DNA of 32,162 nucleotides, from NCBI GenBank assembly GCA_022565155.1, contig JADFKB010000021.1:1-32162 (forward strand), written 5' to 3'. Source of the DNA: Chloroflexota bacterium (GTDB lineage: Bacteria > Chloroflexota > Dehalococcoidia > DSTF01 > RBG-16-68-14). The position numbers and the translations under genes were made by a program. Position 1 is the first letter of the stretch; each line of letters begins with the position of its first letter. Below the pieces are notes generated by a model. That model was given only the letters and a program-made list of their open reading frames with translations. It searched no databases and was not told the origin of the DNA. Below, piece after piece: positions 23,518 through 30,859 of the stretch.

Positions 23518-23547
23518 TTGACACCCCGTTCGGTGCTCGGCTAGACT
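23518..23547 (+). promoter_or_regulatory. Candidate glyA promoter
   Basis: TTGACA (23518-23523) and TAGACT (23542-23547, 4/6) are 18 bases apart. The implied glyA leader is about 158 bases, unusually long, and contains the hairpin at 23642-23668. Confidence 0.5.
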
Positions 23548-23641
23548 GCGGGTGTAAGAGCAGTACGCCGCCGGAAATCGTCACAGAGACTGTCGGCCTA
23601 GGAGCCAGATCACGTCCCAATCGACACCAGCGAGCGTTTCG

Positions 23642-23668
23642 CGTCCTGCGCCACGTCCGCGCAGGACG
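23642..23668 (+). promoter_or_regulatory. 10-bp hairpin in the glyA leader
   Basis: CGTCCTGCGC (23642-23651) pairs perfectly with GCGCAGGACG (23659-23668) across a 7-base loop, CACGTCC. It ends 29 bases before the ribosome binding site. No T tract follows, so it is not an ordinary terminator. It does not match the glycine or tetrahydrofolate riboswitch patterns I know. It could be a protein- or RNA-binding element. Confidence 0.5.
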
Positions 23669-23711
23669 TAGACTGCGCTTGATCGCTGCGTAGATAAGGG
23701 AAGGAGCCGCC

Positions 23712-24977
23712 ATGCTAGACGTTGCAGAGGAGAAGCTGGCGCTGAAGGAGACCGACCCCGAAGTCTTCCAACTGATCGAAAAGGAAGAGGTCTACCAGCG
23801 GGAGTCGATCCGCCTGATCCCGTCCGAGAACTACGTCTCGCGGGCGGTGCTGGAGGCGAGCGGCTCCGTCCTCACCAACAAGTACTCGGAGGGCTACCCA
23901 GGCCAGCGTTACTACGAAGGCCAGCGCTACATCGACCAGTTGGAGAGCATCGTCCAGGAGCGGGCGAAGGCGCTCTTCGGCGTCGAGCATGCGAACGTCC
24001 AGCCCTACTCCGGCTCGCCGGCGAACCTGGCCGTCTACTACGCGCTGCTAGAGCCTGGTGACAAGATCATGGGCATGAGCCTGCCGGACGGCGGCCACCT
24101 GACGCACGGTTGGAAGGTCAACTTCTCGGCGCGCTTCTATACTGCGGTGCAGTATGGCGTCGATCCCAAGACGCACCTGGTCGATTACGACCAGGTGCGC
24201 GATCTGGCGCGAGCAGAGCGCCCGAAGATCATCGTCGCCGGCGCCACCGCCTACCCGCGCCGGTTCGACTTCAAGACGCTGGGCGAGATCGCCCGCGAGG
24301 TGGACGCCTACTTCCTGGCCGACATCTCCCACATCGCGGGCCTGATCGTCGCCGGCGCGCACCCGGACCCGGCGCCCCATGCGGACGTGATCAGCACGAC
24401 GACGCACAAGACGCTGCGCGGGCCGCGCGGCGCGATGATCCTCTGCCGCGAGGAGCACGCGAAGGCGATCGACCGCGCGGTCTTCCCCGCTCTGCAGGGC
24501 GGGCCGCACAACCACACGACGGCGGCGATCGGCGTTGCCTTGCAGGAGGCATCGACAGACGCGTTCCGAGTGTACGGCCAGCAGGTGGTGAGCAACGCCA
24601 AAGCGCTGGCGGGAGAGCTGCTGGAGCGCGGCTTCCGCCTCGTATCCGGCGGCACCGACAACCACCTGATTCTGATCGATCTGACCGATAAGGGCGTCTT
24701 CGGCAAGAAGGCGGCGAAGGCGCTCGATCGAGCCGGGATCGTTTGCAACTACAACGCCATCCCCAACGACCCGCGCAAGCCGTTCAGCCCCAGCGGCATC
24801 CGCATCGGCACGCCGGCGGTCACGTCTCGTGGCATGGGCGAAGCTGAGATGCGCCAGATCGCTGGCTGGATGGACCGGGTCGTCGGCGCGCCGGAAGATG
24901 AAGAACAGGTCGAACGCGTGCGCAGCGAAGTACAGGAGTTCTGCGCAGCGTTCCCAGTTCCAGGCATCCCACAATAG
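23712..24977 (+). CDS. glyA: Serine hydroxymethyltransferase
   Basis: GlyA interconverts serine and glycine with tetrahydrofolate, using PLP. At 421 residues it is of normal size. Motifs include LIPSENYVSRAVLEASGS, NKYSEGYPGQRYYEG, the DISHIAGLIVAGAHP region, and the PLP lysine K233 in STTTHKTLRGPRG. The C-terminus carries IPNDPRKPFSPSGIRIGTPAVTSRG. The ATG has a strong ribosome binding site GGGAAGGAG (23698-23706) 5 bases upstream. It supplies one-carbon units used in the purine pathway encoded earlier in the window, though the genes are not linked as an operon. Confidence 0.96.
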   Translation: MLDVAEEKLALKETDPEVFQLIEKEEVYQRESIRLIPSENYVSRAVLEASGSVLTNKYSEGYPGQRYYEGQRYIDQLESIVQERAKALFGVEHANVQPYSGSPANLAVYYALLEPGDKIMGMSLPDGGHLTHGWKVNFSARFYTAVQYGVDPKTHLVDYDQVRDLARAERPKIIVAGATAYPRRFDFKTLGEIAREVDAYFLADISHIAGLIVAGAHPDPAPHADVISTTTHKTLRGPRGAMILCREEHAKAIDRAVFPALQGGPHNHTTAAIGVALQEASTDAFRVYGQQVVSNAKALAGELLERGFRLVSGGTDNHLILIDLTDKGVFGKKAAKALDRAGIVCNYNAIPNDPRKPFSPSGIRIGTPAVTSRGMGEAEMRQIAGWMDRVVGAPEDEEQVERVRSEVQEFCAAFPVPGIPQ

Positions 24978-25000
24978 TAATGGTTGGCGGGGCGTAGCGG

Positions 25001-25029
25001 TTGACGGGGCGGCAGCCCGTACCTATACT
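25001..25029 (+). promoter_or_regulatory. Strong candidate promoter for rpsF-ssb-rpsR
   Basis: TTGACG (25001-25006, 5/6) and TATACT (25024-25029, 5/6) are separated by an ideal 17 bases. The leader to rpsF is about 75 bases. A TATAAA at 25049-25054 may mark a second start but has no good -35 box. Confidence 0.6.
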
Positions 25030-25082
25030 GAAGGTCGCTGGTTTGTAGTATAAAATAGAGCTCGGTAGCACTACAGCCGGGC

Positions 25083-25098
25083 GGCGTTGCGTTACGCC
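25083..25098 (+). promoter_or_regulatory. Hairpin abutting the rpsF ribosome binding site
   Basis: GGCGT (25083-25087) pairs with ACGCC (25094-25098), and the next base begins AAAGGAGG (25099-25106), the ribosome binding site of rpsF. In many bacteria the S6-S18 complex represses its own operon by binding this leader. Whether this leader carries that motif is not shown by the hairpin alone. Confidence 0.35.
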
Positions 25099-25111
25099 AA
25101 AGGAGGCTTGG

Positions 25112-25402
25112 TTGCGGCGGTATGAGCTAGTCGTAATCGTCAGTCCCGACGTTGCGGAGGACGATGTGCCGGACGCCGTCGATCGGTTGGTTCGCCAGCC
25201 TGTCGAGAGTGGAGGCGGCGAATTGCAAGAGACCGATCACTGGGGCCGCCGGAAGCTGGCGTACCCTATTCAGCGGTATCAAGAGGGGAACTACGTGCTC
25301 ACCCAGCTCAACATGGATCCGCAGAAGACGGGCGAGTTGGAACGCGGCCTCCAGATATCAGAAGAGGTGCTGCGGCACCTCCTGATCCGGCTGGACGAAT
25401 AG
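25112..25402 (+). CDS. rpsF: Small ribosomal subunit protein bS6
   Basis: bS6 forms a pair with bS18 on the 30S platform. This 96-residue protein begins RRYELVVIVSPDV and contains the family segment ETDHWGRRKLAYPIQRYQEGNYVLTQLNMDP. Length is normal and no tail is present. The start is TTG 25112, 5 bases after AAAGGAGG (25099-25106); the first ATG lies well into the conserved domain. It heads the unit rpsF-ssb-rpsR, with gaps of 39 and 18 bases. Confidence 0.94.
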   Translation: MRRYELVVIVSPDVAEDDVPDAVDRLVRQPVESGGGELQETDHWGRRKLAYPIQRYQEGNYVLTQLNMDPQKTGELERGLQISEEVLRHLLIRLDE

Positions 25403-25441
25403 ACAGACGCAGGTGCAAGGCTGGCGAAAGGAGTTGGTCTC

Positions 25442-25846
25442 ATGGCGGGTCTCAACAAAGTGATGCTCATCGGCAATCTTGGCGCGGATCCGGAGATGCG
25501 CTACACCGCCAACGGAAACGCGGTGACAACGTTTAACCTTGCGGTCAATCGCAACTGGACCGGTCCGGACGGGGAGCGCAAGGAAGAGACGGAGTGGTTC
25601 ACGGTCGTATCCTGGGACAAGTTGGCGGAAACGGTCAGCCAGTTTCTGCAAAAAGGACGGCGCGCCTACGTGGAAGGCCGGATGAAGACCAGATCCTGGG
25701 AAGGCCAGGACGGCCAGAAGCGATACAAGACCGAAGTTGTAGCCAACACCGTACTATTTTTGGACCGGCCGCAAGCTGCGCCGATGCCGGACGACCAGAA
25801 CGCCGCCCCCATGCCCGAAGAGGCGATGGCGGAGCCGGGAGAGTAG
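25442..25846 (+). CDS. ssb: Single-stranded DNA-binding protein SSB, atypical C-terminus
   Basis: A 134-residue SSB that coats single-stranded DNA in replication and repair. The OB fold is clear: LNKVMLIGNLGADPEMRYTANGNAVTTFNLAVNR, then EWFTVVSWDKLAETVSQFLQKGRRAYVEGRMKTRSW and YKTEVVANTVLFLDRP. The tail after residue 112 is short and acidic, MPDDQNAAPMPEEAMAEPGE. It lacks the Asp-rich, Pro-Phe-ending tip through which most bacterial SSBs recruit replication and repair proteins. AAAGGAG (25427-25433) lies 8 bases before the ATG. It sits between rpsF and rpsR, its usual place. Confidence 0.93.
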   Translation: MAGLNKVMLIGNLGADPEMRYTANGNAVTTFNLAVNRNWTGPDGERKEETEWFTVVSWDKLAETVSQFLQKGRRAYVEGRMKTRSWEGQDGQKRYKTEVVANTVLFLDRPQAAPMPDDQNAAPMPEEAMAEPGE

Positions 25847-25864
25847 TGGAGAGGTGAACAACGA

Positions 25865-26464
25865 GTGAGTCCTGACGAAGAAGAGAAGAGCGAAGAGGAC
25901 GCGCCCGAGGCGCAGGATGCGCCTGTAGCAGAGGCCGCAGCGCCTCTCGAACAGTCGGCCGCGGCGGCAGAGCAGCCAAGCGCGAGGGCCGAAGCGCCGG
26001 TCGCACAAGCGGAACAGTCGGGCACGGGGGCGCCAGCCGAACAGCCCAGTACCGAAGGAGAGCAGACCGCTACCGCAGCCGCGACCGCATCAGGAGCGGA
26101 ACAGCTCGATGTCGCAGCGCCGGTCGGACGGCCGTTCGCGCCATCAGGCGTTAGCGCGGGGCCTGCGCCTCGCTCGGAGCGGCGCAGCTCCGGCCCGCCG
26201 GAACGTGGTGGCCGCTACTTCGGCCGCCGCAAGGTCTGCACGTTCTGCGTAGACAAGGTGAAGTCGATCGATTATAAGGACCCGTCCAAACTGCGCCGCT
26301 TCGTCTCTGACCGCGGCCGCATTGAAGGAAGGCGGCGGACGGGCGTATGCGCGAAGCATCAGCGCTGGCTGGCTGTCGCCCTCAAGCGTGCGCGCCACTT
26401 GGCGTTGCTCCCGTACACGCCGGAGCATATTCGATCGAGCGGGGCGTTTCCTTCCCGCCGCTAG
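25865..26464 (+). CDS. rpsR: Small ribosomal subunit protein bS18 with long N-terminal extension
   Basis: The C-terminal part (about 116-190) is a normal bS18: [34 protein letters not shown] and [23 protein letters not shown], with cysteines C125, C128 and C162 of the zinc-binding form. About 115 residues precede it, first strongly acidic, then Ala/Glu/Gln/Pro-rich and finally basic. The family is usually 70-95 residues. The extension contains no second Met and no suitable internal start, while GTG 25865 has GGAGAGG (25848-25854) 10 bases upstream, so it appears to be translated. A terminator-like hairpin follows the gene. Confidence 0.92.
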   Translation: MSPDEEEKSEEDAPEAQDAPVAEAAAPLEQSAAAAEQPSARAEAPVAQAEQSGTGAPAEQPSTEGEQTATAAATASGAEQLDVAAPVGRPFAPSGVSAGPAPRSERRSSGPPERGGRYFGRRKVCTFCVDKVKSIDYKDPSKLRRFVSDRGRIEGRRRTGVCAKHQRWLAVALKRARHLALLPYTPEHIRSSGAFPSRR

Positions 26465-26487
26465 GCTGGAGGGAGCTGAGCGGAACA

Positions 26488-26518
26488 GACGAGGGCGAAA
26501 GGCCCTCGTCGTCTCTTC
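26488..26518 (+). terminator. Terminator-like hairpin after rpsR
   Basis: GACGAGGGC (26488-26496) pairs perfectly with GCCCTCGTC (26502-26510) across the loop GAAAG, followed by the pyrimidine run GTCTCTTC. It begins 24 bases after the rpsR stop. The T content after the stem is modest, so termination may be partial, letting some transcription reach the foldase gene. Confidence 0.6.
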
Positions 26519-26538
26519 AACGTTGACACAGGTGGTGC

Positions 26539-27597
26539 ATGGCAGACCAGACGGGTGACCCTACGAAGCGCGACGACTCTCGGTCTCGCCGGGCCGGCCG
26601 GCGGGAGGCGCAGCGCAAGGCAAAACAATCGGCCCAAGAGATCCGAGAAGAGCGCTCCGTAGATAGCGAAAGCGGCAGCCGCCGGTTGATCATCGGCGGT
26701 GTCGTCGCTGCCATCCTCATCGCTGTCGGTTTTATCGCCTTCGGCTGGTATCAGACGCAGATCAAGCCGCTCAACAAGACCGTCCTGCGCGTAGAAGACC
26801 TTGAGTTCAGCCTGGCGCACCTGGAGCGGCGAATGCAGCTTGAGAACGAAGGGAACCCCTTCTACACCAGCTCTATAGATAACATACGTCTCTTGCCCGA
26901 CGTCGTTATCAATCAGCTTACGGCGGAAGCGGCGATTCTGAAAGGCGGAAGCGAGCTCGACCTTACGGTCAACGACGAGGATGTCGCGGACGCCGTCCGC
27001 GTGCGCGGCAACCTCGCGCGGGAGGTGGAGGCCACAGTCTTCGCCGACGAGTTCCGGCGGCAGGTGGACGAAAGTGGCCTCAAGCGCAGCGAGTACGAGC
27101 AGATGCTGCGCGCCTCCGTGATGGAGGACAAGGCTCGAGGGTACTTCCAATTCCTCTCCCCGCAAGAGGAGCCGCAAGTGCGCGCTTCCATCATCAGCGT
27201 GAACGACGAGGCGGAGGCGGAACGGGCGTTGGAACTGCTAGCGGCCGGCGAGGACTTCACGACCGTTGCGGTGATGGTCGACGCGGACCCCGTGTCGCTC
27301 GACCTCGACTGGTTTCCGCGCGCCGGCAGCCCACAGGTGGTGAGCGATGTCGAAGACTACTTATTCAATACTGAAACAGATGTGGGTAGCCGGAGCGAGA
27401 TCATCTCCATGTTTGGCCTCTTCTTCATCGCAGAGCTGCTGGAGCGGGACGATACGCGCCCGCTCGACGAAGATCAACGGCTGTCGGTCGCTGAGCGAGA
27501 GTTCACTGCCTGGGTGGCCGATCTGCAAGAGCGGCTTGACATCGAACGAGACTTCACGACAGAGGACGCGATTCGCGCGGTCAACGATATCTTCTGA
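26539..27597 (+). CDS. Membrane-anchored SurA/PrsA-like foldase
   Basis: A 352-residue protein with a charged cytoplasmic N-terminus (1-48), one membrane helix (about 50-70), and an external part. Residues about 78-210 resemble the helical SurA N-terminal chaperone domain (VLRVEDLEFSLAHLERR, then LPDVVINQLTAEAAILKGGSELDLTVNDEDVADAV). Residues about 212-300 have a degenerate parvulin-type layout, ASIISVNDEAEAERALELLAAGEDFTTVAVMVDAD, with DLDWFPRAG replacing the usual Gly-rich segment. Known relatives help secreted proteins fold. Prolyl isomerase activity is uncertain. The coiled-coil gene follows by 32 bases. The ribosome binding site is weak. Confidence 0.75.
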   Translation: MADQTGDPTKRDDSRSRRAGRREAQRKAKQSAQEIREERSVDSESGSRRLIIGGVVAAILIAVGFIAFGWYQTQIKPLNKTVLRVEDLEFSLAHLERRMQLENEGNPFYTSSIDNIRLLPDVVINQLTAEAAILKGGSELDLTVNDEDVADAVRVRGNLAREVEATVFADEFRRQVDESGLKRSEYEQMLRASVMEDKARGYFQFLSPQEEPQVRASIISVNDEAEAERALELLAAGEDFTTVAVMVDADPVSLDLDWFPRAGSPQVVSDVEDYLFNTETDVGSRSEIISMFGLFFIAELLERDDTRPLDEDQRLSVAEREFTAWVADLQERLDIERDFTTEDAIRAVNDIF

Positions 27598-27629
27598 TCG
27601 CAGCGCAAGACGGTGAGGCGCGTGAATAG

Positions 27630-28640
27630 ATGATGAAAGAAGTCGCTTCAGAGACACAGGCGGGCGCTCTTGGCTGGACGCAGGACCAGATCTATCAGCT
27701 GAAGAGTCAGGTCGCCCAGCTTGAGCAGCAGCTTGGGCAGTTGACGACGATGGTGACCAAGACGAACGATAGCCTGCGCACCATGGCGACGACGCTGCAG
27801 GAGGCGTCGCTGGGCGCATCTCAGACTCCGCGGTTGCAAGAGGAGATCAACCAATCGGCGGCGCTGATCATGCAGCTCTTAGACCAGCAGGCGGAGACCG
27901 ATAACCGGTTGGCCGAGCTGGGCCGCAAGAAGGAAGTGGATGAAGAGCGCGACCAGCAAGATTGGTCTGAGGTAGCGAAACGAACGGAGCGGCTAGAACG
28001 ACAGGTGCTGCTCTGGCACGATCGGCAGTCCGGCGTTGACGAGGTAGGCCGCCGATTCCAAGAAGGGCTCTCCCTCCTCCGCCAGCAGATGCAGCAGACG
28101 GAACAGCGCCTGGAGTTGGCAGAAGGAAAAGCCGCGCGCGGTGTTGAAGGCGCGAACCGTGCCGAGCACACGTTGACGCAGGTGGAGGCTAACATACTGG
28201 CGCTCCAGCAAGAGGACGAGGCGATGACCGAGCGGTCACGGGTGACGGCGGACGTGCTGCAACGCCTAGAAACCACGCAAACAGAGAACTCAGAAGAGCT
28301 AAAGCGGCTGGAGCTGCTGGCCGAGCGGATCGAGCTGCACAGGGCGGAGCGGCAGCGGCTGGAAGACCGCGCGCTGCGGCTGGAGGAGGAGCTACAAGAC
28401 CTGTGTGGGCGCACGGAAAACTCGGAACAGCTGCAGGGCAAACTGAGCGGCCAGCAACAAGGCTTGTCATCGCGACTCGATTCGCTGCAGGAGATGGTCG
28501 AAGAACAGAGGAAACTGCTGGTCGATCAGATACGCAAACTGACCGGCACCCAGGACCGGACGAAGCGACGCCAGATCCAGGAGCTGGAACGCGAGTTGCG
28601 GGAGACGAAGCAGTTTGTCGCAGACCTCTCCCGTGAGTAA
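27630..28640 (+). CDS. Long coiled-coil protein of unknown function
   Basis: A 336-residue protein that is nearly all heptad-like helix, rich in Gln, Glu, Leu and Arg (for example LKSQVAQLEQQLGQLTTMV near the start and QIQELERELRETKQFVADL near the end). I see no signal peptide, membrane segment or catalytic motif, so it is probably cytoplasmic and elongated. Coiled-coil bias makes similarity to named families unreliable. Two adjacent ATG codons (27630, 27633) are possible starts. The stop (28638-28640) overlaps the probable GTG start of thrC, so the two are translationally coupled. Confidence 0.75.
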   Translation: MMKEVASETQAGALGWTQDQIYQLKSQVAQLEQQLGQLTTMVTKTNDSLRTMATTLQEASLGASQTPRLQEEINQSAALIMQLLDQQAETDNRLAELGRKKEVDEERDQQDWSEVAKRTERLERQVLLWHDRQSGVDEVGRRFQEGLSLLRQQMQQTEQRLELAEGKAARGVEGANRAEHTLTQVEANILALQQEDEAMTERSRVTADVLQRLETTQTENSEELKRLELLAERIELHRAERQRLEDRALRLEEELQDLCGRTENSEQLQGKLSGQQQGLSSRLDSLQEMVEEQRKLLVDQIRKLTGTQDRTKRRQIQELERELRETKQFVADLSRE

Positions 28641-29727
28641 GCGACCGGACCTTCCCGCCGTCCATCCGGGCATGGGCGGCCGCGGCGTGCTGCAGCGCTT
28701 CGCGGACGTGTTGCCCGTTACCGATGCCACGCCCGACATCACGCTGGGCGAGGGCGATACGCCGCTGGTCCGATCTGTCCGTCTGGAGAAGGAGACGGGC
28801 TGCCAGGCGCTCTACTTCAAGCTGGAGAGCTGCAACCCCAGCGGTTCGTTCAAAGACAGGGGCATGGTCGTTGCCGTGGCGAAGGCCGTGGAGCGCGGCG
28901 ATCGGGCGGTCCTCTGCGCGTCGACCGGCAACACCAGCGCCTCGGCGGCGGCGTACGCCTCGCGCTGCGGGCTGGAAGCGTACGTCATCGTGCCGCACGG
29001 ACGCGTTGCGGAAGGGAAGCTGGCGCAGGCCGTCGCGCACGGTGCGCACATCATCGCGATAGAAGGCGGCTTCGACGATGCGCTGCGCCTGGCCCGCGAG
29101 GTGACAGCGCGCCACCCGATCGCGCTGGTCAACTCGGTCAACCCGCACCGCATCGAGGGGCAGAAGACGGCGGCGTTTGAGATCGTGGACGCCCTGGACG
29201 ACGCGCCGGACATGCTCTGCCTGCCGGTGGGCAACGCCGGCAACATCACGGCCTACTGGCGCGGCTTCGTCGAGTGCTACCAGCGCGAGTCGGCGAAGAA
29301 GAAGCCGCTGATGTGGGGGTTCCAGGCTGCCGGCGCCGCGCCGATCGTCTCAGGCGAGCCGGTGCCCGACCCGCAGACCGTCGCCACCGCCATCCGCATC
29401 GGCAACCCGGCGAGCTGGCAGCGTGCTATTGAGGCTCGCGACGAATCCGGCGGCGACATCCAGTCGGTGACGGACGAGCAGATATTGAACGCCTACCGGC
29501 GGCTGGCTCAAGAGGAAGGCATCTTCTGCGAGCCGGCCTCGGCGGCAGGCGTGGCCGGGTTATTGCAGCAGGCGGCGAGCGTCGATCTTGCGGGTAAGAC
29601 GGTCGTATGCGTCATCACCGGCACCGGCCTCAAAGACCCGGAGCGCGCGCTGGCGGAGTTCGCGTTCGAACTGAATCCTGTGCCGCCGGAGCTAGCGACC
29701 GTCGAACGGGAGATGGGGCTGGCGTAG
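28633..29727 (+). CDS. thrC: Threonine synthase
   Basis: ThrC converts O-phosphohomoserine to threonine using PLP. The 364-residue protein matches the shorter, plant/archaeal-like class. Motifs: TLGEGDTPLVRS, ESCNPSGSFKDRGM with PLP lysine K74, CASTGNTSASAAAYASRCGLEAYVIVPHGRVAEGK, the SVNPHRIEGQKTAAFEI region, LPVGNAGNITAYWRGF for phosphate binding, and CVITGTGLKDP. GTG 28633 is chosen as start because it overlaps the coiled-coil stop; TTG 28615 and ATG 28672 are alternatives. No other threonine gene is visible. Confidence 0.94.
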   Translation: MSKRPDLPAVHPGMGGRGVLQRFADVLPVTDATPDITLGEGDTPLVRSVRLEKETGCQALYFKLESCNPSGSFKDRGMVVAVAKAVERGDRAVLCASTGNTSASAAAYASRCGLEAYVIVPHGRVAEGKLAQAVAHGAHIIAIEGGFDDALRLAREVTARHPIALVNSVNPHRIEGQKTAAFEIVDALDDAPDMLCLPVGNAGNITAYWRGFVECYQRESAKKKPLMWGFQAAGAAPIVSGEPVPDPQTVATAIRIGNPASWQRAIEARDESGGDIQSVTDEQILNAYRRLAQEEGIFCEPASAAGVAGLLQQAASVDLAGKTVVCVITGTGLKDPERALAEFAFELNPVPPELATVEREMGLA

Positions 29728-29764
29728 GGGCGAGCCGTTCCACCTGGCTACTCAAGGAAGATCG

Positions 29765-29827
29765 GGCGTTCAATTGAACGCCATCGTTCCTACGCCGGTT
29801 GCGGGTGGAAACCCGCTGCTACGAACG
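29765..29827. repeat. Two inverted repeats between convergent genes
   Basis: A perfect 18-base palindrome GGCGTTCAATTGAACGCC (29765-29782) is followed by a nested hairpin: CGTTC (29785-29789) with GAACG (29823-29827) outside, and GCGGGT (29801-29806) with ACCCGC (29811-29816) inside, loop GGAA. They fill the gap between thrC and the citE-like gene. Likely a two-way terminator or a REP-like element. Confidence 0.5.
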
Positions 29828-29830
29828 TCC

Positions 29831-30703
29831 TTACGCCTGCGCTATCGCCTCCGCCTGTTCGATAACGCGGCGGGCGCGCTCGGCTATCGGCCGGTCGATC
29901 ATGCGGCCGTCTAGCTGCACCGCGCCGTCGCCTTTGGCGACCGCTTCGTCCCAGGCGGCGAGCAGTTTACGCGCGTAGGCGATGCCGGCCTCGTTCGGGC
30001 TGAAGACGCGCTCCACCGGCTCGATGTGGTTGGGGTGGATCACGTACTTGCCGCTGAAGCCCAGGGCACGTGCCCGCTCCGCATCCGTCACCAGCCCATC
30101 GATGTCCTCAATATCGGCCCAGGGCGTATCGAGCGCCAGCAGCCCGGCGGCGCGGGCGCAGACGCCGACCTCGCTGCGGACGTGGGTCAGTTCGTGGGCG
30201 TCCCGCGTCCGCTCCACGCCCATATCGAACGCGAAGTCCTCGCCGCCCAGCATCAGCGCAACGAGCCGGGAGGAGGCGGCGCTGATCTCCTCGCAGCGGA
30301 GCAGGCCGCGCGCCGATTCGATGGCGACGATCAGCTCGACCGTGCCCGGCTTCACATCGTGTGCGACTTCCTGTTCGCGCAGCAGCACGTCGATCTCGCG
30401 CACGGCATGGGCCGATTCCGTCTTCGCCAGCAGAACGCCGGCCAGGCCGGGCTGGATGATGGCGGCGATGTCTTCGGGCGTCTCACCGCTCTGGATGCTG
30501 TTCACTCGCACGTGGACGGTGCGGCCGGCTTGCGTCAGGCTGCCAATAGCCGCTTGCACGAGCTCGCGAGCGTGGCTCTTCTCCTCCGGCAGCACCGACT
30601 CCTCGAGGTCGAGACAGAGGATGTCTGCCGGGTACTTTGCCGCCTTCTCAAGCATCTCCTGCCGGCTGCCGGGGACGAAGAGGAGCGTCCGGTGGAGGAT
30701 CAT
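29831..30703 (-). CDS. HpcH/HpaI aldolase/citrate lyase-family protein (CitE-like)
   Basis: A 290-residue CitE-type lyase, related to citryl-CoA, malyl-CoA and citramalyl-CoA lyases, which split or join acyl-CoA thioesters by aldol chemistry. It starts RTLLFVPGSRQEMLEKAAKYPADILCLDLEESVLPEEK. Motifs: HVRVNSI with Arg66, the metal-ligand Glu in VAIESARG (129), and LGGEDFAFDMG with Glu155/Asp156, then KYVIHPNHIEPV. The substrate cannot be told from sequence. The ATG at 30703 is chosen as the conserved start; the frame stays open to 30745 but those residues are Arg/Ser-rich and unlike the family. The upstream gap holds a pair of direct repeats. Confidence 0.87.
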   Translation of the reverse strand: MILHRTLLFVPGSRQEMLEKAAKYPADILCLDLEESVLPEEKSHARELVQAAIGSLTQAGRTVHVRVNSIQSGETPEDIAAIIQPGLAGVLLAKTESAHAVREIDVLLREQEVAHDVKPGTVELIVAIESARGLLRCEEISAASSRLVALMLGGEDFAFDMGVERTRDAHELTHVRSEVGVCARAAGLLALDTPWADIEDIDGLVTDAERARALGFSGKYVIHPNHIEPVERVFSPNEAGIAYARKLLAAWDEAVAKGDGAVQLDGRMIDRPIAERARRVIEQAEAIAQA

Positions 30704-30712
30704 GGAGCCCGA

Positions 30713-30781
30713 TGCCGTTGTTGGAGCGCGTCTTCGACGCGACAAGCGGCGTAGAGGTCTGATGCGAAGTGTGAACTCATG
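30713..30781. repeat. Direct repeat unit A upstream of the citE-like gene
   Basis: A 69-base unit running from TGCCGTTGTTGG to GTGAACTCATG. It repeats with about ten differences as unit B, eight bases further on. It contains a hairpin CGCGTC-TTC-GACGCG that is conserved in both units. Confidence 0.7.
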
Positions 30782-30789
30782 ATGGCCAG

Positions 30790-30859
30790 TGCCATTGTTG
30801 AAGCGCGTCTTCGACGCGGGAAGGGGCGCGGAGGTCTGGATGGGAAGCGTGAACTCATG
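30790..30859. repeat. Direct repeat unit B
   Basis: The second copy runs from TGCCATTGTTGA to GTGAACTCATG. The hairpin CGCGTC-TTC-GACGCG is unchanged between copies, while differences are scattered elsewhere. The last bases overlap the end of the NIPSNAP-like gene (stop at 30855-30857). Confidence 0.7.
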
